A stretch of 41,080 nucleotides of DNA from an uncultured Oscillospiraceae bacterium (GTDB taxonomy: Bacteria > Bacillota > Clostridia > Oscillospirales > Oscillospiraceae). Below the pieces are notes generated by a model. That model saw only the letters and a program-made list of their open reading frames with translations, made no database searches and was not told where the DNA came from. The stretch covers positions 1-41,080 of the forward strand of contig CALWXA010000035.1 of assembly GCA_944385395.1 (NCBI GenBank), in the 5' to 3' direction. Made by a program: the position numbers and the translations under genes. Shown here piece after piece: positions 13,684-21,607 of this stretch (its first letter is position 1; each line of letters starts with the position of its first letter).

Positions 13684-15801
13684 ATGGATCAAATGACGAA
13701 AAACACCGGAAAAGTGCGGGTCAGCGCCATTGTATTGGTGGTGTGCCTGCTGGCCATGATCGTTTCGTCCGTCATCGGACAGCAGATCCAGACCAGCGGC
13801 GGCAGCGTCCGCACCGAAGAAATCACCTTTACCACCGACGTGGGAGCAACCAGCCATGCCAAGCTGTACATCCCGGAGACGGCTACTGCTGAAAATCCTG
13901 CTCCGGCTGTGCTGCTGTGCCACGGCTACACCGCATCCCTGGATGCCATGGAACCCAACGCCATTGAGCTTTCCCGCCGGGGCTATGTGGTCATGGCGCT
14001 GGATATGTACGGCCACGGCGAGTCCACCCTGCCGCCTGACGGCTACAGCCAGGTGGAGATGGGCAGCGTGGAGAACTATGCCCCCGACCTGGGCTCCTAC
14101 TCTGCCCTGCAGGAGTTTGCCAAGTATGACTTCGTGGACCTGACCAAGATCGGCATGCTGGGCCACTCCATGGGTACCGCTGCCATTCAGGAAGGCGCTT
14201 ACCTGGCCTATGCCAAGTGGACCAACATCTATAACGCTGCTCTGGCTGAGTACACGGCTTCCGGTATGGATGCTGCTACCGCTGCCGGCGCCGCTTACAT
14301 GGATGCCATGAACGCCGGCATCGTGCTGCCTTCTTCCATGGTTCTGACCGGCTACAACTACAATGTGCGTAACCGAAACGACCTGACCTACATCGGCGTT
14401 ACCGCAGAGAACGGCGTGTTCCCCCTGTATGCCGCTCCTGTGAATATGTGCACCATCCAGGCTACTTACGATGAGTTCTCCGGCTTCCTGTGGGGCGTGG
14501 AGGATTCCAGCCAGTACACCACCAGCTTCAAGTTCGCCTACGGCACCGGCGGCGCCACCAACGTGCCCTCCGGAACTTACTTCATGTACGGCGATGCCAG
14601 CGCTACGCCCCTGACCCGTGAGGAAGCCGTAACTGCCGCTGCCTCCGCCGCCCTGACCATGGTGCCCATCCGGGCTGCCTTCTCCTTCGAGGGCACCCAC
14701 TCCGACACCTACTACGATGAGACGGCCATCAGCTACGGCATCGACTTCCTGGACATCACCCTCCGGGGCGGTGAGAGCACCATCGATCCCACCGATCAGG
14801 TGTGGCACGACCGTGCCGCCTGCGGTCTTGTGGGCCTCATTGCTACCCTGGTAAGCTTCGGGGCTCTGGCTCTCACCCTGCTGAAGGTGCCCTTCTTTGC
14901 CACCATCGTCAAGGCTGAGCCCAAGTCCATCAGCACCTGCGACAAGGGCAGCCATGTGGTGCGCTATGCCATTATCTTCCTCATCTGCCTGGTGGTGGCG
15001 CCCCTGCTGTACTACTTGCTCATCGGTTATCCTTACTACATGCAGCCCCAGTGGTTCATGTTCCAGACCAAGTTCATGCCCAATGAGTTCTTCAACATGG
15101 CGCCCATGAACTCCCTGATGCTGTTCAACCTGGTGGTGGGCGGCATTCTGCTGGTGATCTATGTGGTGGTGTTCCTGATCCAGGGCAGAAAGGACGGCTA
15201 CGGCTGGGAAAATACCGGCCTGAAGCTGCCTGTGGTGCAGGTGCTCAAGAGCCTGCTGCTGGCTGCCATCTCCTTCGGCGTCATCTACGCCGTGGTGTAT
15301 GCCTGCTATGCCTTCTCCGGTACTTACTTCTCCTTCTTCAAGTTCAACATCATGCCTATGGATGCTGCACACTGGGAGGCCTTCTTCAAGTATCTGCCGG
15401 TATGGCTGCTGTTCTTCCTGCTGGTGAGTGTGATCTACAACACCTTCACCCGCATCAACAACGCCCCCGCCTGGGTGAACTATGTGCTCATCGCCATCGC
15501 CTCCTGCGGCGGCCTGGCCATCATGTTCGCCTATGACTACGGTACCCTGTTCGCCACCGGCGTCCGGGGCATCCTGACCATCCCCGGCACCACCTCCGAA
15601 GAGTGGCTGGCTACCGTGGGTATGTCCTTCCCCCCTGCACTGGCTGGCATTATGTGCTTCGGCCTGCTGTTCATCCTGCCCCTGTCTGCCATCGGCAGCC
15701 GGGTGCTGTTCAAGAAGACCGGCTCTGCCTGGTTGGGCGGCTTCCTGACGGCTTTCGTGGTGCTGACCTTCACCATTTCCCACATGGTCATCTCCATCTG
15801 A
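13684..15801 (+). CDS. membrane-bound alpha/beta hydrolase with C-terminal polytopic domain
   Basis: A 705-residue two-part protein. One N-terminal membrane segment (VSAIVLVVCLLAMIVSSVIG) is followed by an outward- or inward-facing serine hydrolase domain (about 40-360): oxyanion region LLCHGYTASLDAM, ALDMYGHGES, nucleophile Ser162 in LGHSMGTAA, and a likely catalytic His339 in EGTHSD. From about residue 380 to the end are roughly seven or eight hydrophobic helices. It is the first gene after the sigma-54 promoter and is followed by 4-hydroxybutyryl-CoA enzymes, which suggests it frees 4-hydroxybutyrate or a related acid from an ester, lactone or amide; this is inference. Start chosen at MDQMTKN with GAGAGAGG upstream; an in-frame ATG at 13639 has little support. 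Confidence 0.85.
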   Translation: MDQMTKNTGKVRVSAIVLVVCLLAMIVSSVIGQQIQTSGGSVRTEEITFTTDVGATSHAKLYIPETATAENPAPAVLLCHGYTASLDAMEPNAIELSRRGYVVMALDMYGHGESTLPPDGYSQVEMGSVENYAPDLGSYSALQEFAKYDFVDLTKIGMLGHSMGTAAIQEGAYLAYAKWTNIYNAALAEYTASGMDAATAAGAAYMDAMNAGIVLPSSMVLTGYNYNVRNRNDLTYIGVTAENGVFPLYAAPVNMCTIQATYDEFSGFLWGVEDSSQYTTSFKFAYGTGGATNVPSGTYFMYGDASATPLTREEAVTAAASAALTMVPIRAAFSFEGTHSDTYYDETAISYGIDFLDITLRGGESTIDPTDQVWHDRAACGLVGLIATLVSFGALALTLLKVPFFATIVKAEPKSISTCDKGSHVVRYAIIFLICLVVAPLLYYLLIGYPYYMQPQWFMFQTKFMPNEFFNMAPMNSLMLFNLVVGGILLVIYVVVFLIQGRKDGYGWENTGLKLPVVQVLKSLLLAAISFGVIYAVVYACYAFSGTYFSFFKFNIMPMDAAHWEAFFKYLPVWLLFFLLVSVIYNTFTRINNAPAWVNYVLIAIASCGGLAIMFAYDYGTLFATGVRGILTIPGTTSEEWLATVGMSFPPALAGIMCFGLLFILPLSAIGSRVLFKKTGSAWLGGFLTAFVVLTFTISHMVISI

Positions 15802-15842
15802 CAGAATAACCAGCATTGAGAACAAAAAAGATGTAACCCTTC

Positions 15843-15871
15843 CCGGGGACGGGCCCCAGGCCCGTCCCCGG
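15843..15871 (+). other. intercistronic GC-rich hairpin
   Basis: CCGGGGACGGGCC (15843-15855), loop CCA, GGCCCGTCCCCGG (15859-15871), a perfect 13-bp stem between the hydrolase and abfD. No U-run follows. It may act as partial terminator, RNA-processing site or 3'/5' stabiliser, setting different levels for the two genes. Confidence 0.7.
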
Positions 15872-15903
15872 CGCAGCAGAACAAAGAAGAAAGGAAGATC
15901 GTT

Positions 15904-17355
15904 ATGGCATTAATGACCGGCGAACAATATATTGAATCCATCCGCAAAATGAACATGCAGGTTTACATGTTCGGCAAAAAGGTGGAGTGTCCCGTGGATG
16001 ACCCCATTCTGCGCCCGTCCCTGAACTCCGTGCGCATGACCTATGATCTGGCCCAGATGCCCGAGTATGAGGACCTGATGACCGCCGTGTCTCCCTACAC
16101 CGGCAAGAAGGTGAACCGATTCACCCATATCCATCAGTCCACCGGCGACCTCATCAAGAAGGTGAAGATGCAGCGTCTGCTGGGTCAGAAGACCGCTGCC
16201 TGCTTCCAGCGCTGCGTGGGCATGGATGCCTTCAACGCCGTGTTCTCCACCACCTATGAGATCGACAAGAAGTACGGCACTTCCTATTTCCAGAACTTCC
16301 AGAAGTTCATGACCTACGTACAGGACAAGGACCTCACCGTGGACGGCGCCATGACCGACGTCAAGGGCGACCGTTCCAAGGCCCCCCATGCTCAGGAGGA
16401 TCCGGATCTGTTCCTGCATGTGGTGGAGCGCCGTCCCGACGGTATCGTGGTCCGGGGCGCCAAGGCCCACCAGACCGGTATCCTCAACTCCCACGAGGTG
16501 CTGGTAATGCCTACCATCTCCATGGGTCCCGACGATAAGGACTATGCTGTGTCCTTTGCTGTCCCCGTGGATACCAAGGGTATCTTCATGATCATCGGCC
16601 GTCAGTCCTGCGACACCCGGAAGCAGGAGAACACCCAGCTGGATGTGGGCAATGCCCAGTTCGGCGGCGTGGAGGCCCTGACCGTGTTTGACGATGTGTT
16701 CGTTCCCAATGACCGCATCTTCCTCAACGGCGAGACCGAGTTCGCCGGCATGATGGTGGAGCGTTTCGCCGGCTATCACCGCCAGAGCTACGGCGGCTGC
16801 AAGGTGGGTGTGGGCGACGTGCTCATCGGTGCCGCTGCCGTGGCTGCCGACTACAACGGCGCTGCCAAGGCCAGCCACATCAAGGATAAGCTCATCGAGA
16901 TGACCCATCTCAACGAGACCCTGTACTGCTGCGGCATTGCCTGCTCCGCTGAGGGCCATCCCACCGAGAGCGGCAACTACATCATCGACCTGCTGCTGGC
17001 CAACGTGTGCAAGCAGAATATCACCCGCTTCCCCTATGAGATCGTGCGTCTGGCTGAGGACATTGCCGGCGGATTGATGGTCACCGCTCCCTCTGAGGCT
17101 GACTTCCGGGATCCCAAGCTGGGCCCGGTCATCGACAAGTATCTCAAGGGCGTGGGCAACGTCTCCACCGAAAACCGTCTGCGCATCATGCGTCTCATTG
17201 AGAACCTGGCTCTGGGTACTGCCGCTGTGGGCTATCGTACCGAGTCCATGCACGGCGCCGGCTCTCCTCAGGCGCAGCGCATCATGATCGCCCGCCAGAG
17301 CAATCTGGAGCACAAGAAGCAGCTGGCCAAGTCCCTGGCCCAGATCAAGGACTAA
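15904..17355 (+). CDS. abfD: 4-hydroxybutyryl-CoA dehydratase / vinylacetyl-CoA delta-isomerase
   Basis: A 483-residue [4Fe-4S]- and FAD-containing enzyme that converts 4-hydroxybutyryl-CoA to crotonyl-CoA by a ketyl-radical mechanism. It matches the Clostridium aminobutyricum enzyme closely over its full length. Cluster ligands are Cys100 and Cys104 (CFQRCVGMDAF), His292 and Cys299 (HRQSYGGCKVG); Tyr296 and Lys300, proposed catalytic residues, are also present. FAD-contact stretches such as VERFAGYHRQ and TESMHGAGSPQAQR are intact. The enzyme is oxygen sensitive, supporting an anaerobic host. AAAGGAAG lies upstream of the start. It follows the hydrolase by 102 bases and precedes nifU by 27. 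The same reaction links GABA or succinate fermentation to butyrate. Confidence 0.97.
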   Translation: MALMTGEQYIESIRKMNMQVYMFGKKVECPVDDPILRPSLNSVRMTYDLAQMPEYEDLMTAVSPYTGKKVNRFTHIHQSTGDLIKKVKMQRLLGQKTAACFQRCVGMDAFNAVFSTTYEIDKKYGTSYFQNFQKFMTYVQDKDLTVDGAMTDVKGDRSKAPHAQEDPDLFLHVVERRPDGIVVRGAKAHQTGILNSHEVLVMPTISMGPDDKDYAVSFAVPVDTKGIFMIIGRQSCDTRKQENTQLDVGNAQFGGVEALTVFDDVFVPNDRIFLNGETEFAGMMVERFAGYHRQSYGGCKVGVGDVLIGAAAVAADYNGAAKASHIKDKLIEMTHLNETLYCCGIACSAEGHPTESGNYIIDLLLANVCKQNITRFPYEIVRLAEDIAGGLMVTAPSEADFRDPKLGPVIDKYLKGVGNVSTENRLRIMRLIENLALGTAAVGYRTESMHGAGSPQAQRIMIARQSNLEHKKQLAKSLAQIKD

Positions 17356-17382
17356 TAAACTCTTTCAAGCGAGGTACTTGTT

Positions 17383-17664
17383 ATGATCCAGGAGATCGAA
17401 AAAGTCATCCACCAACAGATCCGCCCCCAGCTGGCTACCCATGGCGGCAACATACGGGTGCTGAGCTTTGAAGACGGCGTAGTTCGCTTTGAACTGCTGG
17501 GCCGCTGCTCCGGCTGTCCGGCTGCCAACATCACCACGGAAGAGCTGATCCGGGAAACGCTCCGGCAAGAGGTAGCTGCCGTACAAGACGTGGTGCTGGT
17601 GGAAGAGGTGGATGAGGACCTGGTAGCCCAGGCCCGGGCCATCCTCCGCAGGCCCCGGTGCTGA
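17383..17664 (+). CDS. NifU C-terminal-domain iron-sulfur scaffold protein
   Basis: A 93-residue protein made only of the NifU C-terminal domain. Features are IEKVIHQQIRPQLATHGGNI, the strand VVRFELLGRC, and the CxxC pair Cys42/Cys45 in CSGCPAANIT, which bridges a [4Fe-4S] cluster in a dimer. It can assemble or carry clusters to client enzymes. Being directly after abfD, its likely client is the dehydratase cluster, an inference from context. Start at 17383, GAGG upstream. Its TGA overlaps the next ATG by one base (TGATG). Confidence 0.92.
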   Translation: MIQEIEKVIHQQIRPQLATHGGNIRVLSFEDGVVRFELLGRCSGCPAANITTEELIRETLRQEVAAVQDVVLVEEVDEDLVAQARAILRRPRC

Positions 17665-17945
17665 TGACGGCAGGCATCAAATACTGCGGCGGCTGCAACC
17701 CGCGATATGACCGGGGAGCAGCCGCCCGGCAGTTCCAGACTCAGTTTCCGGAGCTGTCCTGTTCTCCCGCCCGGACGGGAGAGCACTATGATCTGCTGCT
17801 GGTGCTGTGCGGCTGTACGGCACGGTGTGCAGATATTGCCGGCCTGGAGGCCTCCAAGGTCTGCTGGGTCTGCAGGCAAGAAGAAATACCCACAGCCGTG
17901 GAGGCGCTGGAGGCCTTGGCACGGCATTCGAATCGCAAGGAGTGA
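17664..17945 (+). CDS. small eight-cysteine protein, function unknown
   Basis: A 93-residue protein I do not recognise. It has eight cysteines at residues 8, 11, 33, 49, 51, 55, 67 and 70. The N-terminal pair is in the motif GIKYCGGCNPRYDRG; the others form CGCTARC and CWVC groups. A hydrophobic strand (YDLLLVLCGC) and a C-terminal helix follow. No signal peptide or membrane helix is seen. It overlaps nifU by one base and abfT by one base (TGATG at both ends), so it is co-translated with them. The cysteine pattern suggests a metal- or cluster-binding accessory or small redox protein for abfD, which is inference. A GTG at 17658 is an alternative start. Confidence 0.8.
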   Translation: MTAGIKYCGGCNPRYDRGAAARQFQTQFPELSCSPARTGEHYDLLLVLCGCTARCADIAGLEASKVCWVCRQEEIPTAVEALEALARHSNRKE

Positions 17946-19240
17946 TGGTTTTGGATTGGAAAGCATATTATGAGGCCCATATTACCGACGCAGCGCAGGC
18001 AGTGCAGCACATCAAATCCGGTGACCGGGTGGTGCTGGGCCATGCGGTAGGCGAGCCTCCCTATCTGGTGGACGCCATGGTGGCCAACGCCGCCGCCTAT
18101 GAAAACGTGGAGATCGTCCACATGGTGGCCAAGGGCAAGGCTGAATACTGCAAGCCGGAGTACGCAAAGAACTTCCGGCACAACGCTATGTTTGTGGGTC
18201 CCACCACCAAGGAGGCCATCGCTCAGGGCAGAGGTGATTTCACCCCCTGCTTCTTCTCAGAGGTGCCCCAGCTGTTTGCCACGGATCTACCTCTGGATGT
18301 GGCCCTGGTACAGGTAACGCCGCCCAATGCGGAGGGCAAGTGCTCCCTGGGCGTATCCGTGGACTACACCCTGCCTGCCATCCGCTGCGCCAAGACCGTC
18401 ATTGCCCAGGTCAATGCCTGCATGCCCTGGACAGAAGGGGAGAGCCTGGTGGATGTGACGGACATTGACTGGTTCGTGCGTCACGATGAACCCATTATCG
18501 CCAACCAGCCTCCCAAAATCGGACCGGTGGAAGAGGCCATCGGCCGGAATGTGGCCTCCCTGGTACCCGACGGCGCCACGCTGCAGCTGGGTATCGGCGC
18601 CATTCCTGACGCTGTGCTGCTGTTCCTGAAACATAAGAAGGATCTGGGCATTCACTCTGAGATGTTCTCCGACGGCGTGGTGGAGCTGGCAGAGGCCGGG
18701 GTCATCACCAACGCCAAGAAGACCCTGCATCCCGGCAAGTATGTGGCCACCTTCCTGATGGGCTCCCAGCGTCTGTATGACTTCGCCAACAACAACCCTG
18801 ACGTCTATATGGCGCCGGTGGACTACGTCAACGATCCCTTTGTCATTGCTCAGAATGACAACATGATCTCCATCAACTCCTGTGTGCAGGTGGATTTCAT
18901 GGGCCAGGTGGCCTCTGAGACCATCGGTCAGACCCAGATCTCCGGTACCGGCGGCCAGGTGGACTTCATCCGGGGCGCTGCCCGCAGCAAGGGCGGCAAG
19001 GCCATCATCGCCATGCCCTCCACCGTAAAGGGAAAGATCTCCAAGATCGTGCCTCAGCTGGACAACGGAGCTGCCGTCACCACTTCCCGCAACGATGTGG
19101 ACTATGTGGTCACCGAATACGGCGTGGCCAAACTGAAAGGCCGTACCCTGCGCCAGCGGGCCCAGGCCCTCATCGCCATTGCCCACCCGGATTTCCGGGA
19201 AGAACTGATGGAAGAGTTCCATCGCCGCTTTCCCGGCTGA
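17945..19240 (+). CDS. abfT: 4-hydroxybutyrate CoA-transferase
   Basis: A 431-residue family I CoA-transferase of the acetyl-CoA hydrolase/transferase type, near the 438 residues known for Clostridium aminobutyricum AbfT (Cat2). It moves CoA from acetyl-CoA or butyryl-CoA to 4-hydroxybutyrate. Glu239 in GIHSEMFSDGVVEL sits where the catalytic glutamate forms the acyl anhydride and CoA thioester. GIGAIPDAVL, ISGTGGQVDFIRGA and the C-terminal VTEYGVAKLKGRTLRQRA are further family motifs. Start at MVLDWKAYY is fixed by the one-base overlap with the preceding stop. With abfD it makes crotonyl-CoA from 4-hydroxybutyrate. No 4-hydroxybutyrate dehydrogenase is in this operon. Confidence 0.94.
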   Translation: MVLDWKAYYEAHITDAAQAVQHIKSGDRVVLGHAVGEPPYLVDAMVANAAAYENVEIVHMVAKGKAEYCKPEYAKNFRHNAMFVGPTTKEAIAQGRGDFTPCFFSEVPQLFATDLPLDVALVQVTPPNAEGKCSLGVSVDYTLPAIRCAKTVIAQVNACMPWTEGESLVDVTDIDWFVRHDEPIIANQPPKIGPVEEAIGRNVASLVPDGATLQLGIGAIPDAVLLFLKHKKDLGIHSEMFSDGVVELAEAGVITNAKKTLHPGKYVATFLMGSQRLYDFANNNPDVYMAPVDYVNDPFVIAQNDNMISINSCVQVDFMGQVASETIGQTQISGTGGQVDFIRGAARSKGGKAIIAMPSTVKGKISKIVPQLDNGAAVTTSRNDVDYVVTEYGVAKLKGRTLRQRAQALIAIAHPDFREELMEEFHRRFPG

Positions 19241-19256
19241 GCCCCAATAAACAACA

Positions 19257-19296
19257 AGAACGTATATGGGACACACCGTCCCATATACGTTCTTTC
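19257..19296 (+). terminator. intrinsic terminator of the 4-hydroxybutyrate operon
   Basis: AGAACGTATATGGGAC (19257-19272), loop ACACC, complementary arm to 19293, then TTTC. The 16-bp stem is perfect. A smaller dyad CCTTAT-TT-ATAAGG follows before the next gene. Confidence 0.88.
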
Positions 19297-19351
19297 TGCG
19301 GCTATTACCCTTATTTATAAGGAACTTTGAACAAAGAAGGAAGAAACAGCT

Positions 19352-20062
19352 ATGTACCCAGCCAAAACCGTGGCCCTGTCTGCCGGAGGAAAGACAGGGA
19401 AGATCCCGTTCCGTGGAGAACTGGCCCTGTGCATTGTAGCGGTGCTCAACAGCTTCGCCGTGGAGCTGATGCTCTACAGCGGAGCCGGAACCTCCTCCAT
19501 CTCCGCAACGCCCTATGCCCTGTCCCTGATCCTTCCGGGACTGAGCCTGGGCACCTGGACGTATATTTTCCAGACGACTCTCGTGGCGGTGCTGATGCTG
19601 CTGCGGAAACGATTCGTACCGGAATATCTGCTGGCCTTTGCGGTGGGGATGGCCTTTAGCAAAATGCTGGATGTACACGCCCTGTGGATGACCCAGCTGC
19701 CTCTGACGCCGCTGCTGCGGTGCGTGTATTTCGCCGTCAGCTTTGCAGCCCTGACGGTAGGCATCGCCCTTTCCAACCACTGTAAGCTGCCCATCATTCC
19801 CACGGACCTTTTTCCCCGGGAACTGGCCCAGATCCTCCGCTGCCCCTATCAGCGGGTGAAGACCCTGTTCGACCTGGGCTGCCTGACGGTGACGGTGGTG
19901 CTGATGGCAGTGTTTGTCCATCATCTGGCAGGCATCGGCGTGGGTACGGTGCTGTGCGCTTTGGCCATGGGCCGCTCCATCGCCTGGATGGGCCGGCAGC
20001 TGGACCGGTATTTCGTATTCCACTCCTTCCTGGAGCGGTCTGCTTCCCGGCAGGCGCTCTGA
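19352..20062 (+). CDS. YczE/YitT-like integral membrane protein
   Basis: A 236-residue membrane protein with about five or six hydrophobic helices: GELALCIVAVLNSFAVELMLY, WTYIFQTTLVAVLMLL, LLAFAVGMAFSKMLD, CVYFAVSFAALTVGIALSN, LFDLGCLTVTVVLMAVFVHH and VGTVLCALAMG. The motif IPTDLFPRELA after the fourth helix resembles the YczE family of unknown function. AAGAAGGAAG stands upstream of the start. It follows the operon terminator by under 60 bases and meets rpoN tail to tail with a seven-base gap. A link to 4-hydroxybutyrate metabolism is possible only from position; substrate and function are unknown. Confidence 0.75.
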   Translation: MYPAKTVALSAGGKTGKIPFRGELALCIVAVLNSFAVELMLYSGAGTSSISATPYALSLILPGLSLGTWTYIFQTTLVAVLMLLRKRFVPEYLLAFAVGMAFSKMLDVHALWMTQLPLTPLLRCVYFAVSFAALTVGIALSNHCKLPIIPTDLFPRELAQILRCPYQRVKTLFDLGCLTVTVVLMAVFVHHLAGIGVGTVLCALAMGRSIAWMGRQLDRYFVFHSFLERSASRQAL

Positions 20063-20069
20063 CAGACCT

Positions 20070-21407
20070 TCAGTGCTTCCGGCCGGAAGCGCTGGGGATC
20101 TGCAGCTGACTGCGGTATTTGGCCACAGTCCTGCGGGAGACCGGATATCCGGCGGCGGTGAGCTGCCGGCTCAGGGCCTCGTCGGACAGTGGCTGTTCCT
20201 CTGCTGCGATCAGTTGCCGCAAGGCCTCCTTTACCTCCTGGGCGGAGGTGTCGCTGTCCTGATTGGCCTCCAGACGGCGGGGGAAGAAAAAGCTCAGGGG
20301 ATAGAGCCCCCGGCTGCACTGGAGATATTTATCCTTCAAAGCACGGCTCACCGTGGATTCATGGACCCCCAGATGTTCCGCTACAGCCGCCATGGTCAGC
20401 GGCTGGGGATGAGGCTGGTCCAGCAGGAAAAAGGCCTTCTGCCGCTGGGCAATATACCGGGCGCAGCGAAGGATGGTGTCGCTGCGCTGGCAGATGGTCT
20501 GCTGCAGCCAGGTGGCCTGCTTGAGCCGGTCATTGAGATAGGCTTTCACTTCCGGCCCGTGATCTTCCTGCAGCAGACCCAGATAGTAGGAGTTGAAGTG
20601 CAGGGAGGGGGCCGGGTCCCGATACAGCTGTACCGCAAGCTCGCTGCCCTCCCGGGTAATGAGAATGTCGGGCACCACATAGGCAGTGGCGGAGCCTCCG
20701 GCAAAGGCCAGTCCCGGCCGGGGATTCAGGGCCCGGATCCGCTGACAGCTCTGACGCACCTGGTCTTCCGTACACTGGAGGGCCTTGGCAATGTGGTGGT
20801 AGTGGTGCCGGGACAGATGCTCCAGATACTCTCCTGCGATGGTCACCGCCAGGGTGTCCACCGGCTCCTGAGCGAGCAGCTGCAGCTGCAGGCAATGGGC
20901 AAAACCCCGGGCGCCTACGCCCACAGGGTCCAGAGACTGGATGATCTCCAGCGCCTGCTCCAGCAGGGGCAGGGGGAAGGCGGAGGCCCGGGCCAGTTCC
21001 GGCAGCGGTTCATCCAGCCAGCCGCTGGGGCACAGGCTGGAGATCAGGAAGATGCAGGCGGCATACAGCGGCGCAGACATGGAGGATTCGTCCAGCTGTC
21101 CCAGCAGGTGGCGGTACAGAGACTCCTGTTCCCACTGCTGGTCAGGGATCATGCGTTCCTTTTCCTCGCTCTCATGCTGATAGCTGCGGTTCTGGGGATC
21201 GCTGGCGTACAGCCACTGCAGCCGCTCCGCCAGCTCCGGCTCCGGAGCCGGGCCCTGGGGCTCGTCCCGGTCCAGAAGAGGGTTTTCCGCCAGGACATTG
21301 TCCAGATATTCAGAAAGCTCCTGAGCGTTCATCTGCAGAAGCTCCATGGACTGGATCATCTGGGGTGCAATGGTCTGTATTTGCTTTTGGGTGATCTGCA
21401 GATCCAT
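20070..21407 (-). CDS. rpoN: RNA polymerase sigma-54 factor
   Basis: A 445-residue sigma-54. Region I is the Gln/Leu-rich N-terminus (MDLQITQKQIQTIAPQM, then QSMELLQMNAQELSEYL). Region II is acidic (about 45-110). Region III has core-binding helices with LDPVGVGARGF, and the HTH MAAVAEHLGVHESTVSRALK. The C-terminal RpoN box is SRRTVAKYRSQLQIP, which reads the -24 GG element; the canonical form is ARRTVAKYR. It recognises the promoter at 13565 and needs an AAA+ activator such as that at 11968. Start at MDLQITQ with AAAGGAGGG upstream. rpoN being this close to one of its target operons and activators is unusual and suggests a self-contained module, though it may serve other promoters. Confidence 0.96.
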   Translation of the reverse strand: MDLQITQKQIQTIAPQMIQSMELLQMNAQELSEYLDNVLAENPLLDRDEPQGPAPEPELAERLQWLYASDPQNRSYQHESEEKERMIPDQQWEQESLYRHLLGQLDESSMSAPLYAACIFLISSLCPSGWLDEPLPELARASAFPLPLLEQALEIIQSLDPVGVGARGFAHCLQLQLLAQEPVDTLAVTIAGEYLEHLSRHHYHHIAKALQCTEDQVRQSCQRIRALNPRPGLAFAGGSATAYVVPDILITREGSELAVQLYRDPAPSLHFNSYYLGLLQEDHGPEVKAYLNDRLKQATWLQQTICQRSDTILRCARYIAQRQKAFFLLDQPHPQPLTMAAVAEHLGVHESTVSRALKDKYLQCSRGLYPLSFFFPRRLEANQDSDTSAQEVKEALRQLIAAEEQPLSDEALSRQLTAAGYPVSRRTVAKYRSQLQIPSASGRKH

Positions 21408-21454
21408 CCGGCAGTTTCCCTCCTTTCCCGACAGGTGCTGCGCTGGTGGAACCC

Positions 21455-21483
21455 ATTATACCGTTTTTCTGCCGGATTGTACA
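21455..21483 (-). promoter_or_regulatory. sigma-A promoter of rpoN
   Basis: Read on the minus strand: TGTACA (21478-21483), 17-bp spacer, perfect TATAAT (21455-21460), about 50 bases before the start codon. Confidence 0.7.
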
Positions 21484-21500
21484 GGAAAACCATGCGGCAG

Positions 21501-21530
21501 GCGCCGCCCGAAATGGGCAGGCGCTTTTTT
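21501..21530 (+). terminator. plus-strand terminator-like hairpin upstream of rpoN
   Basis: GCGCCGCCC (21501-21509), loop GAAAT, GGGCAGGCGC (21515-21524, one bulged A), then six T. It has the form of an intrinsic plus-strand terminator but no plus-strand gene ends nearby. Confidence 0.65.
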
Positions 21531-21607
21531 GCTGTCCACACGGCGGGCGCTGCACAGGAAATGGGCGATTTTCAAATACCTCTGCGGATACCTATACTAT
21601 TTAACGC

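Noticed and set aside
13582-15825. 747-residue minus-strand frame over the hydrolase
   Set aside because: Antisense to the alpha/beta hydrolase; it would also cover the sigma-54 promoter and has no recognisable motif.
15843-15871. Full terminator between the hydrolase and abfD
   Set aside because: There is no U-run and the genes fit one operon, so it was kept only as an intercistronic hairpin.
17917-17939. Second sigma-54 promoter before abfT (TTGGCACGG...)
   Set aside because: The -24 part matches but there is no GC at the needed -12 position, and it lies inside a coding region.
17658-17945. GTG start for the eight-cysteine protein
   Set aside because: ATG at 17664 gives the same TGATG coupling as the next gene pair; the GTG is less likely but possible.
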